DNA of 64,000 bases, taken from positions 2,232,001-2,296,000 of the forward strand of contig NZ_JABFCS010000001.1 of assembly GCF_013087525.1 (NCBI RefSeq), read 5' to 3'. This stretch comes from Ramlibacter montanisoli (GTDB lineage Bacteria > Pseudomonadota > Gammaproteobacteria > Burkholderiales > Burkholderiaceae_C). Both the position numbers and the translations under genes were made by a program. Numbering within the stretch: position 1 is the stretch's first letter; each line of letters starts with the position of its first letter. Of the stretch, positions 30,171 to 43,290 are shown piece after piece. The notes below the pieces were generated by a model that was not told the DNA's origin, ran no database searches, and saw only the letters and a program-made list of their open reading frames with translations.

Positions 30171-31184
30171 ATGAAACGCGCATTTCACGGAGTCCGTCGT
30201 TCCCTCCTGGCCGCGTCCGCGCTGGCCCTGGCGCTGGGCGGCATCGCCCTGCCGGCCGGCGCCCAGCAGGCCATCACGCTGCACGGGGCCTCGCAGTTCA
30301 ACGACGACCACGCCTTCACCAAGACCATGGTGAAGTTCGAGGAGCTGGTGAAGAAGTACTACGGCAAGCCGGTCAACTTCGTCCTGCACAAGAACAGCGA
30401 GCTGGGCCTCGAGAAGCAGTACTTCGAGTACATGTCCCAGGGCAAGGCGGTCGACTACGCGGTGGTGTCGCCGGCGCACATGTCCACCTTCTCCAAGGCA
30501 GCCCCCTTCATCGACGCGCCTTTCCTGTTCCGCGACCTCGCGCACTGGAATAAGGTGCTGGATGCCGATACCTTCAAGCCGATCGCCGACGAGATCGCGC
30601 AGCGCGCGGACGTGATGCTGATCGGCTACGCCGGCGGCGGCGTGCGCAACATCTTCTCCAACAAGCCGGCGTCCAACCTGAACGACATCAAGGCACTGAA
30701 GGTGCGCGTGCAGGGCGCTCCGATCTGGAGCCGCGCCTTCACCGCCGTGGGCATGGCGCCCACGGTGATCGCCTACAACGAGGTCTACAACGCCATCCAG
30801 AACGGGGTGATCTCCGCCGGCGAGAACGAGGCCGCGGGCGTGGAGCAGATGAAGTTCAACGAGGTGGCGCCCAACCTGCTGATGACGCAGCACGCCATCA
30901 CGATCCGGCCCCTGTGCTTCTCGGGCAAGACCTTCAAGACGCTGCCGCCCGACCTGCAGCGCGCCATCGTCCGCGCGGGCAAGGAAGCCGGGGCCTACGG
31001 CCGGCAGATCGAGTCGTCCGAGGACGGCGCCAAGCTGGACGCCATGGAGAAGGCCGGCAAGCTCAAGCGCATCGCCTTCGCCGACCGCGCGAAGATGAAG
31101 GCGCTGGTGGACCCGGTGATCGCGGCCTACGCCAAGGAGATCGGCGCCGAGGCGATCTACACCAAGATCAACGCCACCAAGTGA
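30171..31184 (+). CDS. TRAP transporter solute-binding protein (DctP family)
   Basis: A 337-residue periplasmic binding protein. The signal sequence is about residues 1-31 (RSLLAASALALALGG, ending AGAQQ). The DctP fold shows FVLHKNSELGLEKQYFEYM, FIDAPFLFRDLAHWNKVLD and the ligand-carboxylate region LNDIKALKVRVQGAPIWSRA (R of KVRVQ), then NGVISAGENEAAG. It delivers an organic acid to the permease pair encoded directly downstream. The next gene starts inside its stop (GTGAG). A TAGAAT element at about 30124-30129 may be the -10 of this operon. Confidence 0.9.
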   Translation: MKRAFHGVRRSLLAASALALALGGIALPAGAQQAITLHGASQFNDDHAFTKTMVKFEELVKKYYGKPVNFVLHKNSELGLEKQYFEYMSQGKAVDYAVVSPAHMSTFSKAAPFIDAPFLFRDLAHWNKVLDADTFKPIADEIAQRADVMLIGYAGGGVRNIFSNKPASNLNDIKALKVRVQGAPIWSRAFTAVGMAPTVIAYNEVYNAIQNGVISAGENEAAGVEQMKFNEVAPNLLMTQHAITIRPLCFSGKTFKTLPPDLQRAIVRAGKEAGAYGRQIESSEDGAKLDAMEKAGKLKRIAFADRAKMKALVDPVIAAYAKEIGAEAIYTKINATK

Positions 31185-31684
31185 GCGCCGCGGGCGGGGC
31201 CTGGCGCCGCTTCACCGCCGGCTTCGCACGGCTCCTGGACTGGCTGCTGATCGCCACCGTGATGGTGCTGATCGTGCCGGTGACGATGCAGATCGTCTCG
31301 CGCTACACGGACCTGATCCCGCCCTACATCTGGACCGAGGAGCTCGCGCGCTTCCTCTTCATCTGGATGATCATGATCGGCGCGATGGTGGGCGTGCGCG
31401 AGATGGCGCACTTCAACGTGGACATCTGGCGCCAGCCCTCGCCGCGCATGAATGCGGCGCTGAACCTGGTCACGCACCTGTGCACGCTGGTGTTCGCGCT
31501 GGTGTTCGTGGTGGCGGGCGTCGAGTTCACGCGCTTCGCCCTCTACCGCATCTCCGAGCTGGCCGAACTGCCCCTGTGGACGATCCACGTGGCCTGGCCA
31601 CTGACCGGCCTGGCCTGGATCGTCTTCCTCGGCGAGCAGGTGGCCGACGAGATCGGCGTGCTCACCGGCAGGCTGCCCGCATGA
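31181..31684 (+). CDS. TRAP transporter small permease (DctQ family)
   Basis: A 167-residue membrane protein, GTG start at 31181. Four hydrophobic segments are visible. The family motif is ARFLFIWMIMIGAMVGVREM after YIWTEEL. It forms the small subunit of the TRAP permease. It overlaps both its neighbours by four bases (GTGA, ATGA). Confidence 0.88.
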   Translation: MSAAGGAWRRFTAGFARLLDWLLIATVMVLIVPVTMQIVSRYTDLIPPYIWTEELARFLFIWMIMIGAMVGVREMAHFNVDIWRQPSPRMNAALNLVTHLCTLVFALVFVVAGVEFTRFALYRISELAELPLWTIHVAWPLTGLAWIVFLGEQVADEIGVLTGRLPA

Positions 31685-33005
31685 ACGGCGCCGTCCTGTC
31701 GCCCGCGGTCGCCAGCGCCATCCTCTTCTTCGTGTTCTTCGGGCTCATGGCGCTGCGCGTGCCGGTGGCCTTCGCGCTCGGGCTGGCCTGCCTGCCGATC
31801 CTGCTGATCGAGCCGCGCCTGTCCGCCATGGCGCTCATGAGCGAGACCTTCAACGCCTACAACTCCTTCATCCTGCTGGCGGTGCCCTTCTTCCTGCTCA
31901 CCGCCAACCTGATGAACGTGGGCGGCATCACGGACCGGCTGCTCAAGTTGTCGCGCACGATGGTGGGCCATTTCCCCGGAGGGCTGGCGCGGCGCAGATC
32001 AACGTGGTGCTGTCGCTGTTCTTCGCGGGCATCTCCGGCTCGTCGACGGCGGACGCGGCCAGCCAGTCGAAGATCTTCATCGAGGCGCAGCGCCGCGAGG
32101 GCTACGACGACAGCTTCTCGGTGGCGATCACGGCCGTGTCGTCGGTGCTGGCGGTCATCATCCCGCCCTCGATCCTGATGATCGTTTGGGGCGGCGTGCT
32201 GTCGGTGTCGATCGGCGCCCTCTTCCTGGCCGGCATCATCCCCGGCCTGCTGCTGGTGGCGGTGCAGATGGCCACCGTCCATGCCTACGCGAAGCTGCGC
32301 AAGTACCCGACCTATCCGCGTGCCACCTTCGTCGAGTTCCTGAAGTCGGCGGCCGTGTCCGTGCCGGCGCTCATGACCCCGGTGATCATCATCGGCGGCA
32401 AGATCTTCGGCTGGTTCACCGCCACCGAGTCGGCGGCCGTGGCGGTGCTCTACGCCGGCGCGCTGTCGATCTTCGTGTACCGCGAGATCGACCTCAAGGG
32501 CGTGCTGCACGCCTTTGCCGACACGGGCAAGTTCGCCTCGGTCACGCTGTTCTGCGTGGGCACGGCCAGCGCCTTCGGCTGGCTGATGGCGTATTACAAG
32601 ATCCCGCAGGCCCTGCTCTCCGGTGTCTCGGCCTGGGGCATGGGCTGGGTGGCCACGGGCTTGTTCATCGCCTTCGTGTTCCTGGTCGTCGGCTGCTTCC
32701 TGGACGCCATCCCGGCCATCATCATCGTGGGCACCATCCTGCAACCCATCGCCGCCGCCGCGCACATCGACCCGGTGCACTTCGCGATGATCGGCATCGT
32801 GTCGCTGGCCTTCGGGCTGGTGACGCCGCCCTACGGGCTGTGCCTGATGATCTGCTGCAAGATCGCCGAAATGCGCATGGCCGATGCGCTGAAGGACGTG
32901 ATGCTGATGCTGCTGCCAATGATCGGCGTGCTGGTGCTGGTGATCGTCTGGCCGCAGCTGGTGCTGTTCCTGCCGGGGCTGATCTCGCCGGAATTCCTGA
33001 AGTGA
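31681..33005 (+). CDS. TRAP transporter large permease (DctM family), frameshifted
   Basis: The large permease of the TRAP system, about 441 residues. The first part (AILFFVFFGLMALRVPVAFA, then VPFFLLTANLMNVGGITDRL) runs to HFPGGLA, where one base is lost near 31990. The rest continues INVVLSLFFAGISGSSTADA in the next frame through to the stop at 33005. Both halves have the hydrophobic repeats and the GSSTADA/PPSILMI motifs of DctM, and together they make a full-length protein. It completes the DctP-DctQ-DctM operon at 30.2-33.0 kb. It is followed by a strong hairpin. Confidence 0.9.
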
Positions 33006-33015
33006 AGAGGGGATG

Positions 33016-33049
33016 CCGGGCGCTCGCCCGGTGCCTCCCGAGCGCCCGG
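33016..33049. terminator. Strong GC-rich hairpin after dctM
   Basis: CCGGGCGCTCG pairs with CGAGCGCCCGG (11 bp, 12-base loop) 10 bases past the dctM stop. There is no T run, but in high-GC DNA such stems can act as terminators on both strands. It lies at the convergence of dctM and the minus-strand gene at 33386. Confidence 0.6.
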
Positions 33050-33386
33050 ATCCGCTGCCACACCACCGCCTTCGGATCGCGCATCGCCATGGCCTGCATG
33101 CAGCGATCCAGCCAGCCCTCGCGCATCTTCATGCGGTCGGTCGCCAGGTCGAGGTCCGCCAGGGTGCTGACCCCGCAGACGACGTCGTCCTGCGCAGGGG
33201 TCTCGAAGGCGATGCGGCCTTCCAGCACGATTTCCAGCTTGACCGGCTGGCCGTCGATGGCGACGCGCGTGCGGATCCCGTACTGGTCCGCGCGCAGTTC
33301 GCCGACACGCTCCAGGGGGCCAGGCCCGCGGGCCCGGTCAACGCGGTCCGCAATGCGCGGTAGTGCTCCACCGCGTAGTCCGCCAA
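33050..33386 (-). CDS. Hypothetical protein, frameshifted, end not determined
   Basis: Starting at a TTG at 33386, directly after the stop of the upstream small gene, the frame reads ADYAVEHYRALRTALTGPAG. After a one-base change near 33317 it continues LRADQYGIRTRVAIDGQPVK, then VVCGVSTLADLDLATDRMKM. The sequence looks like conserved protein, but no stop is seen before the terminator hairpin. The true end is unknown and a further indel is likely. No family recognised. Confidence 0.4.
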
Positions 33387-33608
33387 CTAGCCCGCCTTCG
33401 GCTCCTCCGCTTCCACCGCAGGGACGGCCAGTTCCTTGCCCACCATCGCGCGGGCGTAGAGGTAGTTGTTGCGTGCCGTGTCGCTCAACCCGTCCAGGTC
33501 CACCCTGCCCGCGCCGTCGCAGGGGAAGGCGTAGCCCCGGCCACTTGCGAACAGCGAACGGAAGCACAACCGGAAAGGTCCGTTGCCTGCACCTCGAGAG
33601 TCCATCAT
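33387..33608 (-). CDS. Small conserved-looking hypothetical protein
   Basis: A 73-residue protein starting MMDSRGAGNGPFRLCFRSL, with AAGGAGGTGCCC directly before the ATG pair at 33608. It contains ASGRGYAFPCDGAGRVDLD and LSDTARNNYLYARAMVGKEL. Nothing identifies a function. The very strong ribosome-binding site and the touching downstream gene suggest a real two-gene unit. Confidence 0.6.
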   Translation of the reverse strand: MMDSRGAGNGPFRLCFRSLFASGRGYAFPCDGAGRVDLDGLSDTARNNYLYARAMVGKELAVPAVEAEEPKAG

Positions 33609-33724
33609 GGGCACCTCCTTCGCTTTCCTGTTCAACGCGGCAGGGCGGTGGCGGACGACATCCTGTTGCAAAGCAGGGGTGAAGACTGTGATGGAGGGCT
33701 ACCGGGGTGGCCTGCCAGGTCCGG

Positions 33725-34752
33725 TCAGGTCTTGGCCTTGGACCGCGCGGGGACCTCTCGGGGCGGAACCGGCCGGCGGACACTCCGGCTCTCGAACAGT
33801 TGCAGCACCCGCGGCGCATGCGCCTGGACCGATTCCGAATTCCTGTGGTACCAGTCGAGCACGCGCTCCTCCGGGACTCCCAGTGCATCGGCTTCCCCAG
33901 GAGCTCGCCGTTCGGACGTCCCTCCTTCTGCAGCAGCGCGGCTTTCGCATAGAGCGCCGCTGCCAGGTTCAAGCGGGCGACGCCGTGGTCCATCACCTGC
34001 AAGGCTTGCCTGCCGTACTCGATCGATTGATCGAGCAGGTCCGCTTGCGTGAAGTGGTACGAAAGGGCGCCGAGCACCCAGGCGTCGCGGGGATTCCTCA
34101 GCTCGAGAAGGCGCTTTGCCAGCGAGCGGACCAGGTCCTGGTTCTCCGGATGGGCGAACCTGCTGATCTGCGCCTGGAGCGAGATGACGCACGCGCGGCG
34201 ATAGTCGGGATCGCTGTCGCAGGCAGGCGTCAGGATGGAGTTGAGGGTCTCGCCCCGTTGCGGGCCCCAGCCGATGGCCCTGTAGTACTCGGCGAGATTG
34301 AGCTTCAGCCACGGATCCCCGGGTGCGAGCTCGAGCCCGCGGTGGATGGTCTTGACTGCTTCCACGTTGGCGCCCGAAAAGAGGTAGATCTCGGCCCTGA
34401 GCGACAGCGCCCTCACGTTGTCGGGATCGAGTTCCAGCGCCTTGAGGACCAGGAAGCGGTAGGCGTCCTTCGTGCCTGGCGCAAACTGGTCGGAAACGAT
34501 GTGACCGCCCTTGATGGTGATGCGCGCCGCTTCCACATACCCGGCCGACGAATTCGGGTTCTTCCTGAGCACCTCCGAGACGATGGTTGCTGCGCGTTGC
34601 AGCAGGCTCGAATCGCCGTAGTAGTTTGCGATGAGGGTGCGCGCCTGGTCCAGTTTTTCCTTCTCTCCAGGGCTTGGCTGGTTCCCGGCCCAGGCAAGGG
34701 GCAGCATCAACGTGATGGCTGCAGCAATCGTCGCAGCACGCAGTCTGATCAT
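33725..34752 (-). CDS. Secreted tetratricopeptide-repeat protein, frameshifted near the end
   Basis: Signal peptide MIRLRAATIAAAITLMLPLA followed by WAGNQPSP. TPR-like helices follow, with patterns such as YRFLVLKALELDPDNVRALS, EAVKTIHRGLELAPGDPWLK and YRAIGWGPQRGETLNSIL. A one-base loss in a C run near 33896 sends the frame off after GRPNGELLG. The true C-terminus (EADALGVPEERVLDWYHRNS) stops at 33725. About 342 residues. TPR proteins act as protein-protein scaffolds; the partner is unknown. It stands alone, with GGGAGGAAAAGG before the ATG. Confidence 0.75.
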
Positions 34753-34873
34753 CCTTTTCCTCCCTCTTTGACTTGGTGCAGCAAGGATATAGGCGGGTTT
34801 CTGCATTCCCGCCAATGCGCCTGAGATGCCCGGGGATGTGTTGCGCAGACGCACTTCGCGTCGGCCTCATCGC

Positions 34874-38008
<3,135 letters not shown>

Positions 38009-38018
38009 GCGCTCCTCC

Positions 38019-39303
38019 TCAGGCGTACACGCCGTGCAGGAACCACTGCGCGCGCTCCTGTTCGGCCGCCAGCCGCTCGCGGAACACCCACAGCAGCCCC
38101 GCCGATGCGCTGCGGGCGATGAAGTAGTCGCGCACGGCCGGCTCCCTGCGCTGCGCATCCCACCAGGCGGCTTCCAGCCTGCGCGCGCGCGTGAGCAGTT
38201 GCAGCGGCCCCTGGTAGCAGGGCTTGTCGCCCTTCACCTGCAGGCGCAGGGGTTCACGCAGCAGCCAGGGCGGCAACAGCGCATCTCCTCCCGCTTGCTG
38301 GATGGCCGCCGCTGCCCCCGCGGTCCGGGCGGGCAGCCACTGCTGCATGCACTCGGGCCGGTGGTCCTGCAAGGCCTGCGGCACGGTGACGTTCTTCTCG
38401 CCCAGCCGCACGCTCAGCCGCTCCACCAGCTGGTGCAGCTTTTCGCCCGGCTTGTTGTCCTCGGGCAGCAGGCTGGTGGTGAGGCCGCCCCAGGGCGTGG
38501 TCTCCAGGGTGCGCAGGCGCAGCTGGTTGGCCGGCGCGGACAGGCAGCTGCGTGCCAGCTGCTCGGACGCCAGCCGCCGCAGGTGCTTCATGTCCTGCGT
38601 CGCTTGCGCCGTGCGCAGCGCGATCTTCTCGGTCGGTGGCAGGGGCTTGCCATCCAGCTTGCGCAGGTCCAGCGTCCATTCCAGTTCCACCGCGAGCGCG
38701 CCGAGGTTGCGGGCCTGCAGCCACATCTGCAATCGCGTGAGCAGGTGCTGCGCCGTGAACAGCAGGTCGGGAGCGGAGGTCGCGAGGGATTGCAGTTCGA
38801 GCTTCTGGTCGAAGGTGGCCGGCAGCGCGACCCACGCATAGCGTTCCGGCCGCTGCCCGAAAGCCGCATCCAGCGCCTGCAGCAATTCCGCGCCGAAGCG
38901 GCGGCTCAGCCCCCGCGCGGGGCAGGCTGCGCAGCTGGCCGAGGGTGGTGCAGCCGATGCGCTCCAGGGTGGGCAGGTGGGGCCGTGCTGCCGTGAAGTG
39001 CAGCAGCGGCAGTCCTTCCGGAAGAGGGTCGGGCAGCTCGCCGCCTTGCAGCTTCACTCGCGACTTCGCCAATGCGACCAGCGAAGTCGCGCCGCTCGCC
39101 CAGCCGGCGAATTCCAGTTCGGGCTGGCCTTTCAGCAGCGCGCGCAACAGGTTCCTGCGGCCTCCGAACAGGCGTTCGGAGGCACCCGCTTCCAGCAGGA
39201 CCGCTTCGTCCACGAAGGCGACCCGGGGCGTGAACTGCAGGCAGCGCCAGGCCCAGGCCGTCGCGTCCTCATTCCGCGAGGGATGCAGTGCGATCCAGTA
39301 CAT
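38019..39303 (-). CDS. imuB: ImuB, Y-family-polymerase-like protein, frameshifted
   Basis: Starts MYWIALHPSRNEDATAWAWR at 39303, overlapping imuA by about 35 bases. The first part has AFVDEAVLLEAGASERLFGG and then LERIGCTTLGQLRSLPRAG. A run of five G's instead of four near 38912 breaks the frame. It resumes LLQALDAAFGQRPERYAWVA and runs to the stop at 38019. ImuB resembles Y-family polymerases but lacks the catalytic acidic residues; it binds the beta clamp and recruits DnaE2. About 427 residues after joining. Confidence 0.9.
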
Positions 39304-40004
39304 GCGATCCGGTGAATTCGAAGGGAAGGACGATGCTGCTGCGCCGGGACTTGCGGGCCGCCAGCAAGGCGGACAGCTTCTGGGGGTGCGTGCGCAACTG
39401 CAGCGGAACCAGCAGGGGCGGCCCCCTGCGCTTGAGGATCTGCACCTCCAGTTGCGCGTGGGCCTGCACCAGCAGCCGCACCCGCGCCGGCGAGGACTGC
39501 GCGCGCGCCTCCACCCCGCGGAACACGAACAGCAGCTTCTCGCCCGATTGCGCGCACAGGTGCAGGCGCCGCAGTTCCTCGGTGCGGGCCTGCGGCAACC
39601 AGGCGAGCACGACGCAGACCTCGGCGCACTTGAGCGCCTGTTCCGCCGCCCACAGGCGGGCCTGCGCCTTGTCGGCCTGCACGCACAGCAGCTGCTCGGG
39701 GAAATGCCCTGGCCCCGGAGGGAGGGACCGAAAGGCTGGTAAGGTGGCTGCACCAGCACCGCGGGATGGCCCGTGCGGCGCATGGCTTCCCCACGGCGGG
39801 ACCGGTGAGCTGCCACACATGCTGCTGTGCTTCGCGCTGCAGCACCTCGATGAGGTGGCCCACCGGCCAGCCTTCCCCCGGCAGCTGGGCATCGAGTGCC
39901 GCGTGGCCGCTGGAAAGCGTCCTTTCCTGCGCCTGCGCGAGCTCCCTGCCCCGCCAGACCTGGGGCGGCAGTGGGAAGTCGGCGTGGGACGCGAGGACAG
40001 TCAT
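39269..40004 (-). CDS. imuA: ImuA (RecA/SulA-like mutagenesis protein), frameshifted twice
   Basis: The first gene of the SOS mutagenesis cassette, starting MTVLASHADFPLPPQVWRGR at 40004. GHAALDAQLPGEGWPVGHLI resembles the start of RecA-like ImuA proteins. Shifts near 39790 (a G run one short) and near 39715 are needed to join GEAMRRTGHPAVLVQPPYQP and then FPEQLLCVQADKAQARLWAA. It then runs through RTEELRRLHLCAQSGEKLLF to the stop at 39269. Total about 245 residues. A LexA box overlaps its promoter. Confidence 0.85.
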
Positions 40005-40018
40005 GGCAAGCTACAATA

Positions 40019-40034
40019 CTGTCTGTTTATACAG
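40019..40034. promoter_or_regulatory. LexA operator of the imuA-imuB-dnaE2 cassette
   Basis: CTGT CTGTTTAT ACAG, an exact CTGT-N8-ACAG SOS box, lies 15 bases upstream of the imuA ATG on the minus strand. Cassettes of this type are LexA-controlled in many proteobacteria. The same sequence also lies about 110 bases before the divergent ABC exporter gene. Confidence 0.88.
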
Positions 40035-40145
40035 TGTTTTGCAGCCCGCCGGAAGCCATCCGGGCGCACCCGCGCAGCCATCCCCCGAATCCGTCAATAC
40101 TTCCGCTCCACTGTCGCGGGAGCGCTAGTCCCTGGAGTCCCTCGC

Positions 40146-41996
40146 TTGTTCCGGCTGTTCGAGAAACTTGTTCACCCCTACCCGGAGGCCGAGCCCCCGG
40201 AGCTGCCGAAGAGCTTCTTCTCCTTCGTGTGGGCCTGCACGGCGGGCATGCGCGGCTACCTCGTCGGCCTGGCGGTCCTGAGCGCGGCCATCTCCACCTG
40301 GGATGCCTGGCTGTTCGCCGTGCTCGGCCGGGTCGTGGACTGGCTGGCGAATGCCCGGCCCGAGCTGCTGTGGGAGCAGGAGCGCGGGACCATGCTGGTG
40401 TTCGTCGCCTTCCTGTTCGCGAGCGTCCCCCTGGTCGGCTTCCACACCTTCCTGAAGCACCAGACGCTGTCGATCAACTTCCCGCTGCGCCTGCGCTGGA
40501 ACTTCCACCGCATGATGCTGGGGCAGAGCCTGGCCTTCTACTCCGACGAATTCGCGGGTCGCATCACCACCAAGGTGATGCAGACGGCATTGGCGGTGCG
40601 CGAGATGCTGTTCACGATCATCGAGGTCGTGATCGCCATCGGCGTCTACTTCATCACCATCATGGCGCTGGCCGGCAGCTTCGACCGCCGGCTGGTGCTG
40701 CCGCTGGCCGTCTGGCTGGTGCTCTACGCCTTGTCCTGCTGGTACTTCGTGCCGCGGCTGGCGCGCGTCGGCCGGGCGCAGGCCGATGCGCGCGCGATGA
40801 TGACCGGGCGCATCACCGACGCGTACACCAACATCTCCACGGTGAAGCTGTTCTCGCACACGCAGCGCGAGGCTGGCTTCGCGCGGCAGGCCATGTCGGA
40901 GTTCATGACCACGGGCCACCGCCAGATGCGGCTGGTCAGCGGCTTCGAGATCGTGAACCACACGCTGGTGGTCTCGCTGATCGTCTCGGCCTGCGGCTAC
41001 AGCGTGTGGCTGTGGACGAAGGGCCAGATCGGCCCCGGCGCGGTGGCGGCCGTGACGGCGATGACGCTGCGCGTGAGCGGCATGTCGCACTGGATCATGT
41101 GGGAGATGGCGTCCCTGTTCGAGAACGTGGGCACGATCCAGGACGGCATCGGCACCCTCACGCGCCCGCGCCAGGTGCTGGACCGGCCGGACGCCAAGCC
41201 GCTGCAGGTCACGCGCGGCGAGGTGCGCTTCGAGCAGGTGCGCTTCGGCTACGGCAAGGCGCAGCCGGTCATCGCCGACTTCAACCTGGTGGTGCGCCCC
41301 GGCGAGAAGGTGGGCCTGATCGGCCGCTCGGGCGCCGGCAAGTCCACGCTGGTGAACATCCTGCTGCGCTTCTACGACCTCGAAGGCGGCAGCATCCAGA
41401 TCGACGGCCAGGACATCGCCGGCGTCACGCAGGACAGCCTGCGCGCCAACATCGGCATGGTCACGCAGGACACTTCGCTGCTGCACCGCTCGGTGCGCGA
41501 CAACATCATGTACGGACGGCCCACCGCCTCCGAGGAGGAGATGGTGCAGGCGGCCCGCCGGGCCCAGGCGCACGCCTTCATCCAGACGCTGACGGACCCG
41601 CAGGGCCGCGCCGGCTACGACGCGCACGTGGGCGAGCGCGGCGTGAAGCTCTCCGGCGGCCAGCGCCAGCGGGTGGCGATCGCGCGCGTGATGCTCAAGG
41701 ACGCGCCCATCCTGCTGCTGGACGAGGCCACCAGCGCGCTCGACTCGGAAGTGGAAGCCGCGATCCAGGCCAGCCTGAAGGACCTGATGCAGGGCAAGAC
41801 GGTGATCGCCATCGCGCACCGGCTGTCCACCATCGCCGCGCTCGACCGGCTGGTGGTGATGGACCAGGGCCGCATCGTCGAACAGGGCACGCACCGCGAA
41901 CTGCTGGCGCAAGGCGGCGTGTACGCCGGGCTCTGGGCGCACCAGAGCGGCGGCTTCCTGGGCGAGGACCGCGAGGAAGAACTGGCCGATGCCTAG
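40146..41996 (+). CDS. ABC-type exporter, fused membrane and ATPase domains
   Basis: A 616-residue half-transporter. I chose the TTG at 40146 because GGAG lies eight bases upstream and [20 protein letters not shown] fits the family N-terminus. Six membrane spans cover about residues 30-330 ([20 protein letters not shown] and others). The ATPase domain has Walker A GRSGAGKS, signature LSGGQRQR, Walker [14 protein letters not shown] and switch histidine AHRLST. It should export a lipid, peptide or drug-like compound as a homodimer; the substrate is unknown. Its stop overlaps the next gene by eight bases. Confidence 0.88.
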   Translation: MFRLFEKLVHPYPEAEPPELPKSFFSFVWACTAGMRGYLVGLAVLSAAISTWDAWLFAVLGRVVDWLANARPELLWEQERGTMLVFVAFLFASVPLVGFHTFLKHQTLSINFPLRLRWNFHRMMLGQSLAFYSDEFAGRITTKVMQTALAVREMLFTIIEVVIAIGVYFITIMALAGSFDRRLVLPLAVWLVLYALSCWYFVPRLARVGRAQADARAMMTGRITDAYTNISTVKLFSHTQREAGFARQAMSEFMTTGHRQMRLVSGFEIVNHTLVVSLIVSACGYSVWLWTKGQIGPGAVAAVTAMTLRVSGMSHWIMWEMASLFENVGTIQDGIGTLTRPRQVLDRPDAKPLQVTRGEVRFEQVRFGYGKAQPVIADFNLVVRPGEKVGLIGRSGAGKSTLVNILLRFYDLEGGSIQIDGQDIAGVTQDSLRANIGMVTQDTSLLHRSVRDNIMYGRPTASEEEMVQAARRAQAHAFIQTLTDPQGRAGYDAHVGERGVKLSGGQRQRVAIARVMLKDAPILLLDEATSALDSEVEAAIQASLKDLMQGKTVIAIAHRLSTIAALDRLVVMDQGRIVEQGTHRELLAQGGVYAGLWAHQSGGFLGEDREEELADA

Positions 41997-42555
41997 GCGG
42001 CTGCGTTCCAAGGACTTCGCCGGTGACGCGCCTGAGGTGGCGCGCGCGCTGATCGGCGCGGTGCTGCTGGTGGACGGCGTCGGCGGCCGCATCGTCGAGA
42101 CCGAGGCCTACGACCGCGAGGATCCCGCCTCGCACAGCCACTCGGGGCCGACGCCGCGCAACCGCGCGATGTTCGGCCCGCCGGGCCGCGCCTACGTGTA
42201 CCGCTCCTACGGCATCCACTGGTGCCTGAACTTCGTGTGCCGCGAGGACGGCCATGGCGCCGGCGTGCTGATCCGCGCGCTGGAGCCGCTGCAGGGCATC
42301 GACGTGATGTGCGAGAGGCGCGGGATGCACGACGTGCGCCTGCTGTGCGCGGGACCCGGCCGCGTCGGGCAGGCCCTCGCCATCGTCCACGACTACAACG
42401 GGCACCGCCTGGACCAGAAGCCCTTCGAGGTGCATGCGCCGGAGCGGCAGCACGAGGTGGTGGTGGGTCCGCGCATCGGCATCAGCAAGGCCGCGGACGT
42501 GCCCTGGCGCTTCGGGCTGGCCGGCTCGCCGTTCATGAGCCGGCGCTTCCGCTAG
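41989..42555 (+). CDS. DNA-3-methyladenine glycosylase (AAG/MPG family)
   Basis: A 188-residue base-excision-repair enzyme that removes alkylated purines. Family motifs: [36 protein letters not shown] (catalytic E), [19 protein letters not shown] and [13 protein letters not shown]. It overlaps the end of the ABC exporter gene by eight bases, so it is translated from the same mRNA. A link between export and alkylation repair is possible but not shown. Confidence 0.93.
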   Translation: MPRRLRSKDFAGDAPEVARALIGAVLLVDGVGGRIVETEAYDREDPASHSHSGPTPRNRAMFGPPGRAYVYRSYGIHWCLNFVCREDGHGAGVLIRALEPLQGIDVMCERRGMHDVRLLCAGPGRVGQALAIVHDYNGHRLDQKPFEVHAPERQHEVVVGPRIGISKAADVPWRFGLAGSPFMSRRFR

Positions 42556-42564
42556 GACCGCCGC

Positions 42565-43161
42565 CTAGTTGCGGCGGATCGAGACGTTGTTGCCCTGCTG
42601 GATGATGGTCATCGGCGGGTCGCGCATCTCGGTGATCACCGTCTGGGGACGCGCCGGGGCCGGGCCCGCGCCCATGGCGGCGGTGTTCGGCACGGCGGCA
42701 CGGGCGATCGCCGTGTCCGCCGGGATCACGTTGAAGGTGCGCAAGTCGGCGCGTGCGGCGGCGGCGCCCGTCACCATCACCACGTCACCCGACAACACCG
42801 TATAAGGCAGCTGCTGGCGCTGCGCCGTCTCGCGGTCGGTCAGCAGCGGCGCCGAGCTGGTGGGCGAGATCTGGCGGCCGGTGCGTTCCATGCGGATCGT
42901 GTTGGGCGGCACCATCGGGCCGGTCGGCCGCGCCACCTGCGCGATGCTCACCGGCGTGCACGTGGACGCCTGGTCGAACACCATGCTGGAGCCCGCCGGG
43001 AAGCGGCCCGCCAGCGCTTCGTGCAGCGGCAGGCTCATGTCCACCGGCGCATCGAGGCCGCGGTAGACCACGCGGTTGCTGTTGTCGTAGACCGTGTAGC
43101 AGGCCATGGCATTGGCGCCCGCCGCCAGCAACCCGAACAGAACGACCAGTTTCGCTTTCAT
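42565..43161 (-). CDS. Secreted hypothetical protein
   Basis: A 198-residue protein with signal peptide ([20 protein letters not shown], cleavage near ANA-MACY). The mature part opens [20 protein letters not shown] and has [20 protein letters not shown]. The C-terminus is proline/alanine-rich and ends NNVSIRRN. I recognise no domain. The pattern (signal, YTVYD, then a short repeat-free tail) is seen in other Burkholderiales hypothetical proteins. Convergent with the glycosylase gene. Confidence 0.7.
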   Translation of the reverse strand: MKAKLVVLFGLLAAGANAMACYTVYDNSNRVVYRGLDAPVDMSLPLHEALAGRFPAGSSMVFDQASTCTPVSIAQVARPTGPMVPPNTIRMERTGRQISPTSSAPLLTDRETAQRQQLPYTVLSGDVVMVTGAAAARADLRTFNVIPADTAIARAAVPNTAAMGAGPAPARPQTVITEMRDPPMTIIQQGNNVSIRRN

Positions 43162-43290
43162 TTGTGTGCCCTTCCGCCGCGGATCACGGCGCGAATCTGA
43201 ATGGCCGGATGATGAGGATCCGACCGTGCAAAGTACGCAGGCGAAGCCAGTGAACGGGTGTCAGCAACCATCCCGAGGCTCTACCGGACG